DNA of 64,000 nt from DATGPD01 sp041398565 (GTDB taxonomy: Bacteria; Planctomycetota; UBA1135; UBA2386), in NCBI GenBank assembly GCA_041398565.1, contig JAWKUN010000006.1, positions 310,001-374,000 on the forward strand, read 5' to 3'. The position numbers and the translations under genes are program-made. The notes beneath the pieces were generated by a model, which saw only the letters and a list, made by a program, of their open reading frames with translations, ran no database searches and was not told the origin of the DNA. Position 1 is the first letter of the stretch. Each line of letters opens with the position of its first letter. Of this stretch, positions 43,673 through 52,807 are shown piece by piece.

Positions 43673-45069
43673 GCCTCGACTGCAACCGACCGCGACTCGA
43701 CAGCCGCCCGTCAGCGACGACTCGGAATGGCGAGGGAAGCTCGCTTCGGCCGTTGCCGCGGACGGCGGCCGACGGTTCGGCACGAACCCCGCCGGACGCG
43801 GCGTCGCGCCGATCGACGCACGTGGGCGCGACGCCCGGGCGCGCAGGCCGGTGGCTCCGAGGTGCCGCACGCAGCGGCCTGCTGCGCCGCCTGTCGGCGC
43901 TGCGGGACGGCCGGCTCGAGCTCGTCGAGGGCGGCCGCGACGCCCACGTCTTCGGCACGACCAACGCCGACCTGCGCGCGCGTCTCGTGGTGAACGATCC
44001 GGCCTTCTACCGTGACCTGGCGCTGCGAGGCACGATCGGCGCTGCCGAGTCGTTCATGGCACGTCGTTGGGACTGCGATGACCTCGCGAGCCTGGTCCGC
44101 CTCCTGGTTCGGAACCGCGAGGTGCTCGACGCGCTCGAGTCGGGAACCGCGCGGTTGCTGGTTCCTCTGCAGCGCCTCTTCCACGCCCGCAACCGCAACT
44201 CGCGGCGTGGCAGCCGCCGCAACGTCGCCGCGCACTATGACCTGGGCGACGACCTCTTCGAACACTTCCTCGACCCGACGCTGACCTACTCGTCGGCCTG
44301 CTTCGCGGCTCCCGGCATGACGCTGCAGGCGGCGCAGGAACACAAGATCGACCGGCTCGGCCAGCGTTTGGCGCTGCGTCCGGAACACCGCGTGCTCGAG
44401 ATCGGCACGGGCTGGGGCACGCTGATGTGCCGTTTCGCCGAGCGCTTCGGCTGCCGGGTCGACAGCACCACGATCTCGCGCAACCAGGCCGCCCGCGCTC
44501 GACAGCGCGTGGCAGCTGCCGGGCTCGGTGATCGGACGCGAGTGCTCGAACTCGACTACCGCGACCTGCACGGTCGCTACGACCGCCTCGTCTCGGTGGA
44601 GATGATCGAGGCCGTGGGGCACGACCACCTCGAGGGGTTCCTGCGCAAGTGCAGCGACCTGCTGCACGAGGACGGCGCCATGGCCCTGCAGGCCATCACC
44701 ATCGCCGACGCCCACTACGCGCGCGCCGTGCGCGAGGTCGACTTCATCAAGCGCTGGATCTTCCCGGGCAGCTTCATCCCGTCGGTCGCTGCCATCCTCG
44801 GCGCCATGGCCAAGGCCACCGACCTGCGTCTGCTGTGGCTCGAAGATCTCGGCGCGCACTACGCCGAGACGTTGCGCCGCTGGCGCCTGCGCTTCCTCGA
44901 GCAGCGCCCGCGCCTGGAAGCGCGCGGCTACGACGACCGCTTCCTCCGCCTGTGGGAGTTCTACTTGGCCTACTGCGAGGGCGGCTTCGCCGAGCGCTTC
45001 CTCGGCGTGGCGCAGATGGTGCTGATCAAGCCGCGCTGCACGCTGCAGACGACGCCGGTCGTGGCGTAG
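43669..45069 (+). CDS. Cyclopropane-fatty-acyl-phospholipid synthase family methyltransferase
   Basis: 466 aa. The first 75 residues are low-complexity and probably disordered. The core has VAAHYDLGDDLFEHFLDPTL, TYSSACF, VLEIGTGWGTLMCRFAERFG, SVEMIEAVGHDHLEGFL and WIFPGSFIPS, all typical of CFA synthases. It transfers a methyl or methylene group from SAM to a double bond of a phospholipid acyl chain. It is the last of the four-gene operon; a second CFA-type domain is encoded divergently. The product could be cyclopropane, methyl-branched or furan precursor fatty acid. Confidence 0.9.
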   Translation: MSLDCNRPRLDSRPSATTRNGEGSSLRPLPRTAADGSARTPPDAASRRSTHVGATPGRAGRWLRGAARSGLLRRLSALRDGRLELVEGGRDAHVFGTTNADLRARLVVNDPAFYRDLALRGTIGAAESFMARRWDCDDLASLVRLLVRNREVLDALESGTARLLVPLQRLFHARNRNSRRGSRRNVAAHYDLGDDLFEHFLDPTLTYSSACFAAPGMTLQAAQEHKIDRLGQRLALRPEHRVLEIGTGWGTLMCRFAERFGCRVDSTTISRNQAARARQRVAAAGLGDRTRVLELDYRDLHGRYDRLVSVEMIEAVGHDHLEGFLRKCSDLLHEDGAMALQAITIADAHYARAVREVDFIKRWIFPGSFIPSVAAILGAMAKATDLRLLWLEDLGAHYAETLRRWRLRFLEQRPRLEARGYDDRFLRLWEFYLAYCEGGFAERFLGVAQMVLIKPRCTLQTTPVVA

Positions 45070-45096
45070 GCCGACCCGCGGGCGCCGTCGCGCGCC

Positions 45097-47574
45097 TCAC
45101 TGCCAGCCGCCGATGCGCACGTCGAGGCCGTTGCTGTAGGCCAGGCCGAGGGAGTTGGCACGCGGGTCGACGCAAGACACTTGGGTGTAGAGGTGGCCGC
45201 CGATCAGACTCGGATTGGCCGGCAAGCGCAATGAGACCGAGCCGGCACCGGTGCGCCCGCTGGCGTCGCCCACCGTGAGGTTGGGGGCGGCCCACAGGCT
45301 GCAACCGGGCGCACCCCAGGGACCGAGCGACAGCGGCAGCGGCACGCCGTTCCAGGACGTGCGCGAGAAGCCGAGCATCCACACGATCGGCGTCGATGCC
45401 GGCGCGCCGCCCACTTCCAGAGTGAACGTCTGATCGACCTCCGGGGTGCCTCGGCCGCTGTGCGCCGGGATGCCGGCCGTGCCCCGGCAGCCGCTGCCGA
45501 AGGTGCCGAACGTGCCGGTGACGTGCGCCCGCAGGCTGGGGATGCTGACGCTCGGGAACAGATCGTGGTTCGGCCACTGCGCGACCTGGTCGGCGATGTG
45601 GCTGAGTGCGATCGCTTCGGCGTCGCCCAACCCGCGATCCTGATTGAGGAACAGGCAGAAGCCGAAGCCGTCGTCGCGCAGGACGCAGTGCGCCGCCGTT
45701 CCCGGCAGGCCACCGTTGTGGTGCCTGAGCACGCGCGTGCGTCCGTTGCTCACCACGTTCGTGGTGAACCAGCCGCGCAGCGTCGTCGAGCCGGCCGGGT
45801 GCGGCGTCCACATGCGGTCGATGTACGCGCCGCCGAGGATGGGACACCGATCGCCGAGCGAGAGCGCCGCCAGCACCTTGGCGTAGTCGCAGGTCGCCAG
45901 GACCCAACCCCCGTTCGCGTCCAAGTTGGCCTGGTTCCAGGCGCCGTACTGCGGCGCGATCCAAGGACGCGTGCCCACCACCACGCTGCGGTCGAGGTAC
46001 GGGTAGCGCAGGTGATAGCGGACCTCGTTGCTGTCGAGCGGTCTCGAGTCACCGACCTTGGCCCGCACCACCCCCAGGGGCGCGAACACGTCGCGCCGGA
46101 TCACCGCCTCGTAGGCCAGGCCGCCGTTGAGTGCCTCCAGCGCGCGGCCGGCCATCATGAAGCCGTAGTTCGAGTAGGCGCCGCGGCTGTCCGGCGTGAA
46201 CTGCAAGCCCTGGGACAGCGTCATGTAGCGGTAGATCTCGTACTTGTTGACCGGCACGGAATGGCCGTGGTAGCTGGCGACGTCGAGGTCGCGGAACACC
46301 GGGTCGAAGCCGAGCATGTTCGTGTCCCACCCACCCCGATGCGTGAGCAGGTGCAGCAGCGTGATGTTGCCCGTGCGCGCATCGAGCGGGGTGATGGGTG
46401 GCAGCACGCCGAGCATCCGCGTGGAGTCGTTGATCAAGCCCTGACTGTTCTCCATGGCGCGGTGGACGCCGAGGCTGGTGAGCGCCTTGCTCGAGCTGGC
46501 GATGCGGAACAGGCTGGTCGGCTGGGTGGTCGGGTAGCCCGGCTCGGCCCAGGTGTAGCCGCGCGCCAGCATCAGGCGCCCGTCCTTGATCACCGCCAGC
46601 GAGCCGCCACGCACGTTGGCGGCCTGCATCAAGTTGCGCACGTAGTCGTCGAACGCGCTCAGACCGGCGACCGCCGTTCCCGTGGCCGTGAAGGTGCGGG
46701 CCACCACGGTCTCGTTCGGTGCGAAGATCGCTGCGAAGCGGGCGGCCGTGCCGCTGCCTCCGGCCTGCACGCAGATCGGATAGTTCCCCGCGGTCCATTG
46801 GGTGTCGAAGGTCGACTGGTAGCCGGACGAGGTCATGCCGTGCGCGGCGACCCAGCCGCCCTGCAGCTGCGTGTCGTGCCAGATCGACAGATAGCGGCCG
46901 TAGCTCGACAAGGTGACGTGGGTCGGTCGCATCCATTGCTGCCCCCAGGCGGCGAAGTGCGCCTGGAACTCGGTGCCGTCCGCCGAATGGCCGTACCCCC
47001 ACTGGACGTTGCCCACATTGGGCAACCAGACACCGGCGAACAGCGGACTCGAGCTGGTTCCGTACACGGTGGCCGAGGTCAAGATGAACCCCTGGCTCTG
47101 CGCGTCGCTGCACACCTGATCGAAACGTGACTGTGTCACGTCGTGCACGGCCCACAACGAGGACGTGCTCTGCACGAAGATCCCCGAGAGGCGGATGGAG
47201 CTGCCCGAGCCCACGGCGCTCAGGAGCGACGGCACGTAGCCTTGGGCCGTCCAGGCGTCGAACAAGCTCTGGTAGCCGGACGAGGTGACGGCGTGGAAGC
47301 CGACGAAGTCGGGCCCGCTCCTGCGCACCCAGACCGCCGCGAAGCGCGGCGCCGATGGACTGTCGTACATCGCCAGGGTGATCGGCCGGTAGCCCTGGTG
47401 TTTGAGGCTCAGGTACTGGCTCTGTTGCTGGGCGAGGGTCTGGTCGTGGTAGGCCGCGATCTGGCCGGACACCGCGGCCATGGACGAGATGGCGAGGGCA
47501 CACCAAGGTGCCAGGAACGAGGTGCGGCGACGAGACGTGGACCGCGGCCGCGGGAGGAGGAAGGAAGTGGTCAT
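45097..47574 (-). CDS. Secreted serine hydrolase (beta-lactamase family) with polyglycine-hydrolase-like N-terminus
   Basis: 825 aa. A signal peptide (to about 38) is followed by roughly five repeats of 45-50 residues (about 40-290) such as HQGYRPITLAMY, FAAVWVRRSG, HAVTSSGYQSLFDAW, the pattern I associate with the N-terminal domain of polyglycine hydrolases. Residues about 305-690 are a class C beta-lactamase-like hydrolase with S360-S-S-K363 and the YSNYG motif. The last 120 residues carry GAPGCSLWAAP, YTQ and RANSLGLAYSNGLDVRIG, shared with the secreted protein at 16996. It is probably an extracellular peptidase or esterase. Confidence 0.8.
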   Translation of the reverse strand: MTTSFLLPRPRSTSRRRTSFLAPWCALAISSMAAVSGQIAAYHDQTLAQQQSQYLSLKHQGYRPITLAMYDSPSAPRFAAVWVRRSGPDFVGFHAVTSSGYQSLFDAWTAQGYVPSLLSAVGSGSSIRLSGIFVQSTSSLWAVHDVTQSRFDQVCSDAQSQGFILTSATVYGTSSSPLFAGVWLPNVGNVQWGYGHSADGTEFQAHFAAWGQQWMRPTHVTLSSYGRYLSIWHDTQLQGGWVAAHGMTSSGYQSTFDTQWTAGNYPICVQAGGSGTAARFAAIFAPNETVVARTFTATGTAVAGLSAFDDYVRNLMQAANVRGGSLAVIKDGRLMLARGYTWAEPGYPTTQPTSLFRIASSSKALTSLGVHRAMENSQGLINDSTRMLGVLPPITPLDARTGNITLLHLLTHRGGWDTNMLGFDPVFRDLDVASYHGHSVPVNKYEIYRYMTLSQGLQFTPDSRGAYSNYGFMMAGRALEALNGGLAYEAVIRRDVFAPLGVVRAKVGDSRPLDSNEVRYHLRYPYLDRSVVVGTRPWIAPQYGAWNQANLDANGGWVLATCDYAKVLAALSLGDRCPILGGAYIDRMWTPHPAGSTTLRGWFTTNVVSNGRTRVLRHHNGGLPGTAAHCVLRDDGFGFCLFLNQDRGLGDAEAIALSHIADQVAQWPNHDLFPSVSIPSLRAHVTGTFGTFGSGCRGTAGIPAHSGRGTPEVDQTFTLEVGGAPASTPIVWMLGFSRTSWNGVPLPLSLGPWGAPGCSLWAAPNLTVGDASGRTGAGSVSLRLPANPSLIGGHLYTQVSCVDPRANSLGLAYSNGLDVRIGGWQ

Positions 47575-47731
47575 CGGAATACGGGTCGGAGGCCAGTGCG
47601 CGCACCATGCGAGCCGGCGCGGTCTGCGGCGGCGTCGGGCGCTACCGTGGTCAGCCCGCGGTGGCGGGAGACGTTGCACGGAATCCCGTCGCGAGGCCCC
47701 ACCCGGACCACCGCGCCCGCCCCGGCGTCGC

Positions 47732-48379
47732 TCAGGCCGGTCGCACCAGCTCGTCCGCGAGCTGGGCCAGCGCCCGCGACAGCAGCGTGCGTACGGCCAC
47801 CTCGGTGCGGCCGATCTCTGCCCCGATCTCGGTGCGCGTCATCCCGAGGATCTTGGCCATGACGATCACCTGGCGGTGTGTCTCCGGCAAGCGGTCGAAC
47901 GCAGCCTCGACGCGTTCGAGCTCCTCGCGCGCCGCCGCCTGCTGGCTGGGCGAGTAGAAGCCCTGGTAGCAGGACAGCACCGCTGCGCCTTCCGAGTCGT
48001 CAGCCGCCGCCGGCACCTGGCCGAGTTCACGCCGGACATCGCGCTTGTCGGCGCGCCAATGCTCGTGGCGGTGCATGATCTTGCGGAGCGCGGTCTGGTA
48101 CAGCCACTTCTTGAAGCCGGCCTCGCCGCCGAACGCGAAGTCGCCAGCGTTCTGCAGAACTTCGCGGCACGCCGACTGCACCAGGTCGGAGCAGGACTCC
48201 TTGCTGCGCAGGACCTTGCCCGCGTTGAGCCGAACGAAGGCACGCAGGCCCGGCAAGTAGCGTTCGAGCAGCGTCTGGACCGCAGGGTCGTCGCCGTCGC
48301 GGACGCGACGCAGAAGGTCGGCTGTCGCGCCGGTTTCGACCGGCTGTCGCTGCCGCGGGAGATCGGGCGGATCCGCCAT
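47732..48379 (-). CDS. ECF-type RNA polymerase sigma factor
   Basis: 215 aa from ATG 48379. Region 2 is seen around SCSDLVQSACREVLQNAGDFAFGGEAGFKKWLYQTALRKIMHRHEHWRADKRD, and region 4 around AFDRLPETHRQVIVMAKILGMTRTEIGAEIGRTEVAVRTLLSRALAQL. It lies between a kinase upstream and a secreted serine hydrolase downstream on the same strand, repeating the kinase, sigma, secreted-protein association seen near 27-31 kb, but here with gaps of 157-171 bp. It may direct transcription of the hydrolase gene. Confidence 0.9.
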   Translation of the reverse strand: MADPPDLPRQRQPVETGATADLLRRVRDGDDPAVQTLLERYLPGLRAFVRLNAGKVLRSKESCSDLVQSACREVLQNAGDFAFGGEAGFKKWLYQTALRKIMHRHEHWRADKRDVRRELGQVPAAADDSEGAAVLSCYQGFYSPSQQAAAREELERVEAAFDRLPETHRQVIVMAKILGMTRTEIGAEIGRTEVAVRTLLSRALAQLADELVRPA

Positions 48380-48550
48380 TCGTCGAGCCAATGTAGCAGG
48401 CCGCCCACCGCGACACCGCCGGCGAGGCTCGGCCTCGGGTGTCGTGGCAGCCGTCGGCGCCGTGTCACGGCCGTGTGTGGTGGCGGACGGCGCCAGCGTC
48501 GGCCTTGCCGGCCCCGGCGTCGACACGCTCGCCGGCAACACGAACGACGA

Positions 48551-51259
48551 TCAACGGTCGGTCGCCATCGACTCCCACTTCGTCGCCTCGTCCGGCTTGC
48601 CCCACTGCCGATAGAGCCGGACGAGTTCGCCGGCAGCTCGGCGCGTCGGCACCTTGCCCGCACCCATGGTGCGCTCGAGCCACGCGTACCCCTCGAGCAA
48701 GGGCCGCTCGGCCTCGACGAAACGACCGAGCTTGACCAGCACACTCCCCCAACACGACTTCAGGTCACCCACCAGAAAGTGGTCCGGACCGAGCGCCGGC
48801 GCGGCTCTCGTCGCAGCCTCGCGCAGGAGCGCCTCGGCCTCGGCCAAGCGATCGGTCTCGGCGTCGAGGAGTGCCAGGTTGCGCATCGAGGTCAACGTCG
48901 ACTGGTGCGTCGGGCCCAGCGTCTTCGTGCGCGCCGCCAGGACCTCTTGCATGAGGGGCAGTGCTTCCTCGTAACGCTTGGCGCTCTTCAAGACCGTGGC
49001 GAGGCCGTGCAGCACAGTCAGTGTCTCGTAGTGCTCCGGGCCGCGCGCATCGACCAGGAGGGCGTGCAGCGGACGCAGGATCGCCTCGGCTTCGGCGAGC
49101 TTGTTCTGGTCGCGCAGCGCACTCGACAGGTTGTTCTTCACCACGACTGCGAGCTGGCTGGTCGCGCCGTACTTGGCGACGACCACGGGCAGCATCTGCC
49201 GGTAGGCGGTCTCGGCGGCGGCAGGCTCGCCGAGCGCCATGGCCGCGGTCGCCGCCGTCGACAGAGCCGCCAGGGTCTCGGGTTGTTCCGGACCGAGCAC
49301 GTCGCAGGCGATCGGCGACAAGCGCTCGGCGAGTTCACGGCTCTCGGCGATCCGGCCGCTGGCCTGCAACGTGACGGCGAGGTTGACCTGCATCGAAACG
49401 GTGCGTCCGTGTCGCTCCCCGTAGCGCTCGACAGTCGCCGCGAGCAGGTCGTGCAGGAGGTCCAAGGCCTCGTCGGAGCGACCACTCAGACGCAGCGACG
49501 ACGCCAGCGCCTTGCCGGCGTCGACGGCGAGGTCTGAGCTCGCGCCCTGCTCGCGCCGGACCTCGTCGAACAACGCCCTCTCCACCGCGAGCGCCTCGGC
49601 GAGCTTGCCCTGGACGCGCAACAGTCTCGCTTCCGCCGTGCGCAGCTCGCGGTCGGCATCGATCGCCGCCCGGCCGGCAGGAGGCCGCGGACGCTGCGCG
49701 TACCGCGCCAGCTCGGCCCGCACCGCTTCAGTGTCGCCACCGCCGAGCATCGCCATGGCCAGGTGCGCCGTGGCGGTCTGCGTCTCGGGCGCCGCTTCTC
49801 CCAGCTCCCGGCGCAACAGTTCGACGGCACGCACGAGCTGCGTCCTGGCCTCGCGGTCGAGCCCGAGGGTGCCGAAGGCGTCGCCGATGGTGAGCCGCAG
49901 GGTGGCTTCGACTTCCGGCTGCTCGGGGTAGGCGCCGTCGAGCTCACGCGCGGCACGCGCGATGACGTCGACGACGCGCGCGTCGCGGCCGTCCGCAAAC
50001 GGTTGCCCGGCGGCCAGCATTCGCCGCTGGAAGTCGGCCGCCGCCTCGGCGTGTCGCCAGCGCCGTTCCGATTCTGCCTGCGCACCCTGAGCGCGCAGCA
50101 TGCCGTAGAGCGTGCCTGCGAGGCCGAGAGCGAGTGCGAGCGCCAGCAGGACGGCACTGACCATGAGTGCCCGGTTGCGCCGCGCGAACTTGCGCAAGGT
50201 GTACCACGCGGTCGGCGCTCGCGCCCCGATCGGCTCGTCGCGCAACCACCGGCGCAGGTCGCTGGCCATCGCTTCGGCCGACGGGTAGCGCCGGTCCTTG
50301 TCCTTCGCCAACGCCATCAGCACGATCGTCTCGATGTCGCCTGCCAACTTCGCGTCGACCCGGCCCAGGCGCACCGGTGGCTGCTCGAGGACGACGCGGA
50401 GTGCGTCCGCCAACCGGCGATCGCCCAGATCGTACGGCAGACCCCCCGAAAGCAGTTCGTGGGCGACCACCCCGAGCGAGTACACGTCGGAGCGCGTATC
50501 GACCGCGTCGGGCTCGGCGGCCGCCTGCTCCGGGCTCATGTAGGCGAGAGTGCCGACGATCTGACCCCGAGACGTTTGCAGCGTCGCGCGGAGGTCGTCT
50601 TCCATGGCACGCGCGACGCCGAAGTCGAGCAGCTTCGGTCGCCCGTCGTCGTCGACCAGGATGTTCGTCGGCTTGAGGTCGCGGTGGATCACGCCCTTCT
50701 GGTGCGCGTGCTGCACCGAGTCGCAGACGCCCGCCATCAACTCCAGGCGAGCGCGGACGTCGAGACCGCGCGCGCGCGCGAAGTCGGTGATCGGCTGCCC
50801 GCGCACGAGCTCCATGGCGAAGAACGGCAACGTCTCGCCGCCCATGGTGGTGGACCCCGCCTCGTAGATCTGGGCGATCCCGGGGTGTTGCAGACGCGCC
50901 AGCAACAGGGCCTCGTGCGTGAAGCGTGCGCGCAGCGCCGCGTTGCCGAGCCCGCCCCGCAGGACCTTCACCGCCACCTGACGCCGCGGCTGCTCCTGGA
51001 CCGCCTCGAACACCACTCCCATGCCGCCGCGGCCGAGGAGGCGCACCACTCGGTAGCTGCCGATGCGCTCCGGCAGCGCGTCGTGTTCGCCGATCGTCAG
51101 CAGACCGAGTTCGCGCAGCGCGGCGATGCGCTGCCGCAGCGCATCGGCGTGATCGGGGTGCCGGGCGCAAAGGTCCTCGAGCGCGGCAGGCCCGTGCGTC
51201 TCCCACCGGTCGACGCAAGCCGCGAGCAACGACTGCAAGGGGTCGGGATTCGAGGCCAA
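48551..51259 (-). CDS. Membrane Ser/Thr protein kinase with TPR C-terminus
   Basis: 902 aa from TTG 51259. The kinase domain has LGRGGMGVVFEA, AVKVLRGG, VIHRDLKPTNILV, DFGVAR and YMSPEQ. A transmembrane helix lies near ALMVSAVLLALALALGLAGT, then TPRs including ALLVDARGPEHYETLTVLHG and VLAARTKTLGPTHQSTL, of the kinesin-light-chain type. I prefer TTG 51259 because TACAGT at 51274-51269 makes a -10 nine nt upstream and the N-terminus then matches the kinase at 20998; a GTG at 51307 would add 16 residues. It precedes the ECF gene. Confidence 0.88.
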   Translation of the reverse strand: MASNPDPLQSLLAACVDRWETHGPAALEDLCARHPDHADALRQRIAALRELGLLTIGEHDALPERIGSYRVVRLLGRGGMGVVFEAVQEQPRRQVAVKVLRGGLGNAALRARFTHEALLLARLQHPGIAQIYEAGSTTMGGETLPFFAMELVRGQPITDFARARGLDVRARLELMAGVCDSVQHAHQKGVIHRDLKPTNILVDDDGRPKLLDFGVARAMEDDLRATLQTSRGQIVGTLAYMSPEQAAAEPDAVDTRSDVYSLGVVAHELLSGGLPYDLGDRRLADALRVVLEQPPVRLGRVDAKLAGDIETIVLMALAKDKDRRYPSAEAMASDLRRWLRDEPIGARAPTAWYTLRKFARRNRALMVSAVLLALALALGLAGTLYGMLRAQGAQAESERRWRHAEAAADFQRRMLAAGQPFADGRDARVVDVIARAARELDGAYPEQPEVEATLRLTIGDAFGTLGLDREARTQLVRAVELLRRELGEAAPETQTATAHLAMAMLGGGDTEAVRAELARYAQRPRPPAGRAAIDADRELRTAEARLLRVQGKLAEALAVERALFDEVRREQGASSDLAVDAGKALASSLRLSGRSDEALDLLHDLLAATVERYGERHGRTVSMQVNLAVTLQASGRIAESRELAERLSPIACDVLGPEQPETLAALSTAATAAMALGEPAAAETAYRQMLPVVVAKYGATSQLAVVVKNNLSSALRDQNKLAEAEAILRPLHALLVDARGPEHYETLTVLHGLATVLKSAKRYEEALPLMQEVLAARTKTLGPTHQSTLTSMRNLALLDAETDRLAEAEALLREAATRAAPALGPDHFLVGDLKSCWGSVLVKLGRFVEAERPLLEGYAWLERTMGAGKVPTRRAAGELVRLYRQWGKPDEATKWESMATDR

Positions 51260-51328
51260 CGGCGGACGACTGTAGCTCGCGACCGAGACGCCGACGAGGG
51301 TCGCCACCTCGACCCACGGGCGTCGAGA

Positions 51329-52375
51329 CTACGGCCCGCCGCGCCGACGCGGGGCGTCCGTCCGCCCGTCGGCATCCGGCGACTCCGCGGCTGCATCGGC
51401 GAACGCGCGCCACACCTTCTCGATGTGTTCAGGGTCGGGGACGCCCTCGAACAAGAACACTCCGTAGGTCAGGGCCAGCTCCTGCCCGGCCGGCACCTCG
51501 TGGTCGCCGCTCCCTTCGGGGGCTCCCTCGAAGTCGTGGGCGCCGAAGGGATTCGCCGCCAAGAGTCCGTAGGGCCGAGCGTGCCACCAGGTGGGGTGCC
51601 GCAGATTGCGCGGATGATCCATCACCACGAGCCCCACGGCATGGCCGTCGACGGTGCCGCTCGCGGCCACCCAACGCGCCCGCTTCCCCCACACCGCACG
51701 ATCGGTGCGCCCCTCGGCGTCGAGGTAGTGCCCGGTCGCCACCTTGCCCTCGAGGCGCAAGGCCGGGTGGAGGCGCAGGCCGAAGGTCCCCTCCTTGGTG
51801 TCGCCGAGGTGCAAGGGTCGCTCCGGCAGCGCTCGCAGGGTCACGTCGAGGCGCAGATGCCGTCCAGCACCGTCGACATGGGCGGTCCACGTGCGTGCAT
51901 CGCGGCACACGAGCTTGCCGGTCGAATCGACCCAGCGATGCTGCGCGGTGCTGACCACGCGGCCGTGCTCGTCGAGGGTCGAGCGCGAACGCCCATCGAG
52001 CTCGACGCGACCGCTGCCGCGGCCCTCGGTCCAGAAGTCGACCCCGTCGACATCGCCGTGCGCGAACCAGAGCGAGCGTTGGTGGGGATGGTCGCGCTCG
52101 GCCTCGACCTCGTCCTGCATCGGCCAGCTCCGCGTGACCGGCACGCCGGACGGTGCGTGCAACGGCCAGATCACCGGCCTACTCCAACGATGCTCGGCAA
52201 GAGCGAAGAAGGTGTCGCCGTCGACGTCCACGACCGCGCCGTCGCCCCCCGCGGTGAGCGTGGTATTGGGGGCGGGGTCGCTCTGCGCCTCGACGCCGGT
52301 GCTGAAGGCGAGGGCGGCGAGACCGAGGGCGGCGGGATGCCAGCGGCTCGACGACGGCGAGAGGGGCTGCAGCAT
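51329..52375 (-). CDS. DUF6807 (PmoA-like) secreted protein
   Basis: 348 aa with a signal peptide ending near GVEAQ (31). The family pattern is recognisable: RPVIWPLHAPSGVPVTRSWP, HPHQRSLWFAHGDVDGVDFW, VGLVVMDHPRNLRHPTWWHARPYGLLAANPFG. This family, annotated as PmoA-related, is abundant in Planctomycetota and is a secreted beta-sandwich of unknown, possibly carbohydrate-related, function. A TAGACT hexamer lies seven nt before ATG 52375. Confidence 0.85.
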   Translation of the reverse strand: MLQPLSPSSSRWHPAALGLAALAFSTGVEAQSDPAPNTTLTAGGDGAVVDVDGDTFFALAEHRWSRPVIWPLHAPSGVPVTRSWPMQDEVEAERDHPHQRSLWFAHGDVDGVDFWTEGRGSGRVELDGRSRSTLDEHGRVVSTAQHRWVDSTGKLVCRDARTWTAHVDGAGRHLRLDVTLRALPERPLHLGDTKEGTFGLRLHPALRLEGKVATGHYLDAEGRTDRAVWGKRARWVAASGTVDGHAVGLVVMDHPRNLRHPTWWHARPYGLLAANPFGAHDFEGAPEGSGDHEVPAGQELALTYGVFLFEGVPDPEHIEKVWRAFADAAAESPDADGRTDAPRRRGGP

Positions 52376-52382
52376 GACGCCG

Positions 52383-52388
52383 AGTCTA
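52383..52388 (-). promoter_or_regulatory. -10 hexamer TAGACT of the DUF6807 gene
   Basis: TAGACT ends seven nt before the ATG at 52375, identical in sequence and nearly in spacing to the arsR promoter hexamer. Confidence 0.5.
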
Positions 52389-52520
52389 CTCGCCGCATCG
52401 CCAGCGCCGCACTGCACGCACCTTCACCGCCCTTCTTCGCCGACACCGAGCCGGCACCCGGTGTCGGCCGTAGCATGGCGCACGCGGTGCGCAGGCCCAG
52501 CGCCGGCCGATACACCGTCC

Positions 52521-52748
52521 ATGCGCACCATCCAGGCCCTCGCCGCGTCGCTCGTGCTGGCCGCTGGCTGCACCCGGCAGTCGAAGTCCGCGTCGCCGTC
52601 CCAGGCGGGGACCACGCCCGTGGTGCCCGTCGTGATGCCGGCCCGGGAACTCATGGTGCGCGACCTCCAGCAGATGCGCCAGGTGCAGGCAGCATCGAAG
52701 ACGCGCAAGGCCGAGTTCGACGCCGTCATCGAAGGTCGCGACCACTGA
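52521..52748 (+). CDS. Small lipoprotein of unknown function
   Basis: 75 aa. The N-terminus is a lipoprotein signal with lipobox LAAGC, Cys about residue 17. The mature part has a Ser/Pro-rich linker, then a charged helix (ELMVRDLQQMRQVQAASKTRKAEFDAV). It should be anchored in a membrane facing the periplasm. There is no operon partner; the downstream gene converges. I recognise no family. Confidence 0.6.
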   Translation: MRTIQALAASLVLAAGCTRQSKSASPSQAGTTPVVPVVMPARELMVRDLQQMRQVQAASKTRKAEFDAVIEGRDH

Positions 52749-52807
52749 TGCCCGAGAGCTCGTGATCGCGACGGCGGTCGCGCGGCCTCGTTCGAGCGTC
52801 CCGCCGA

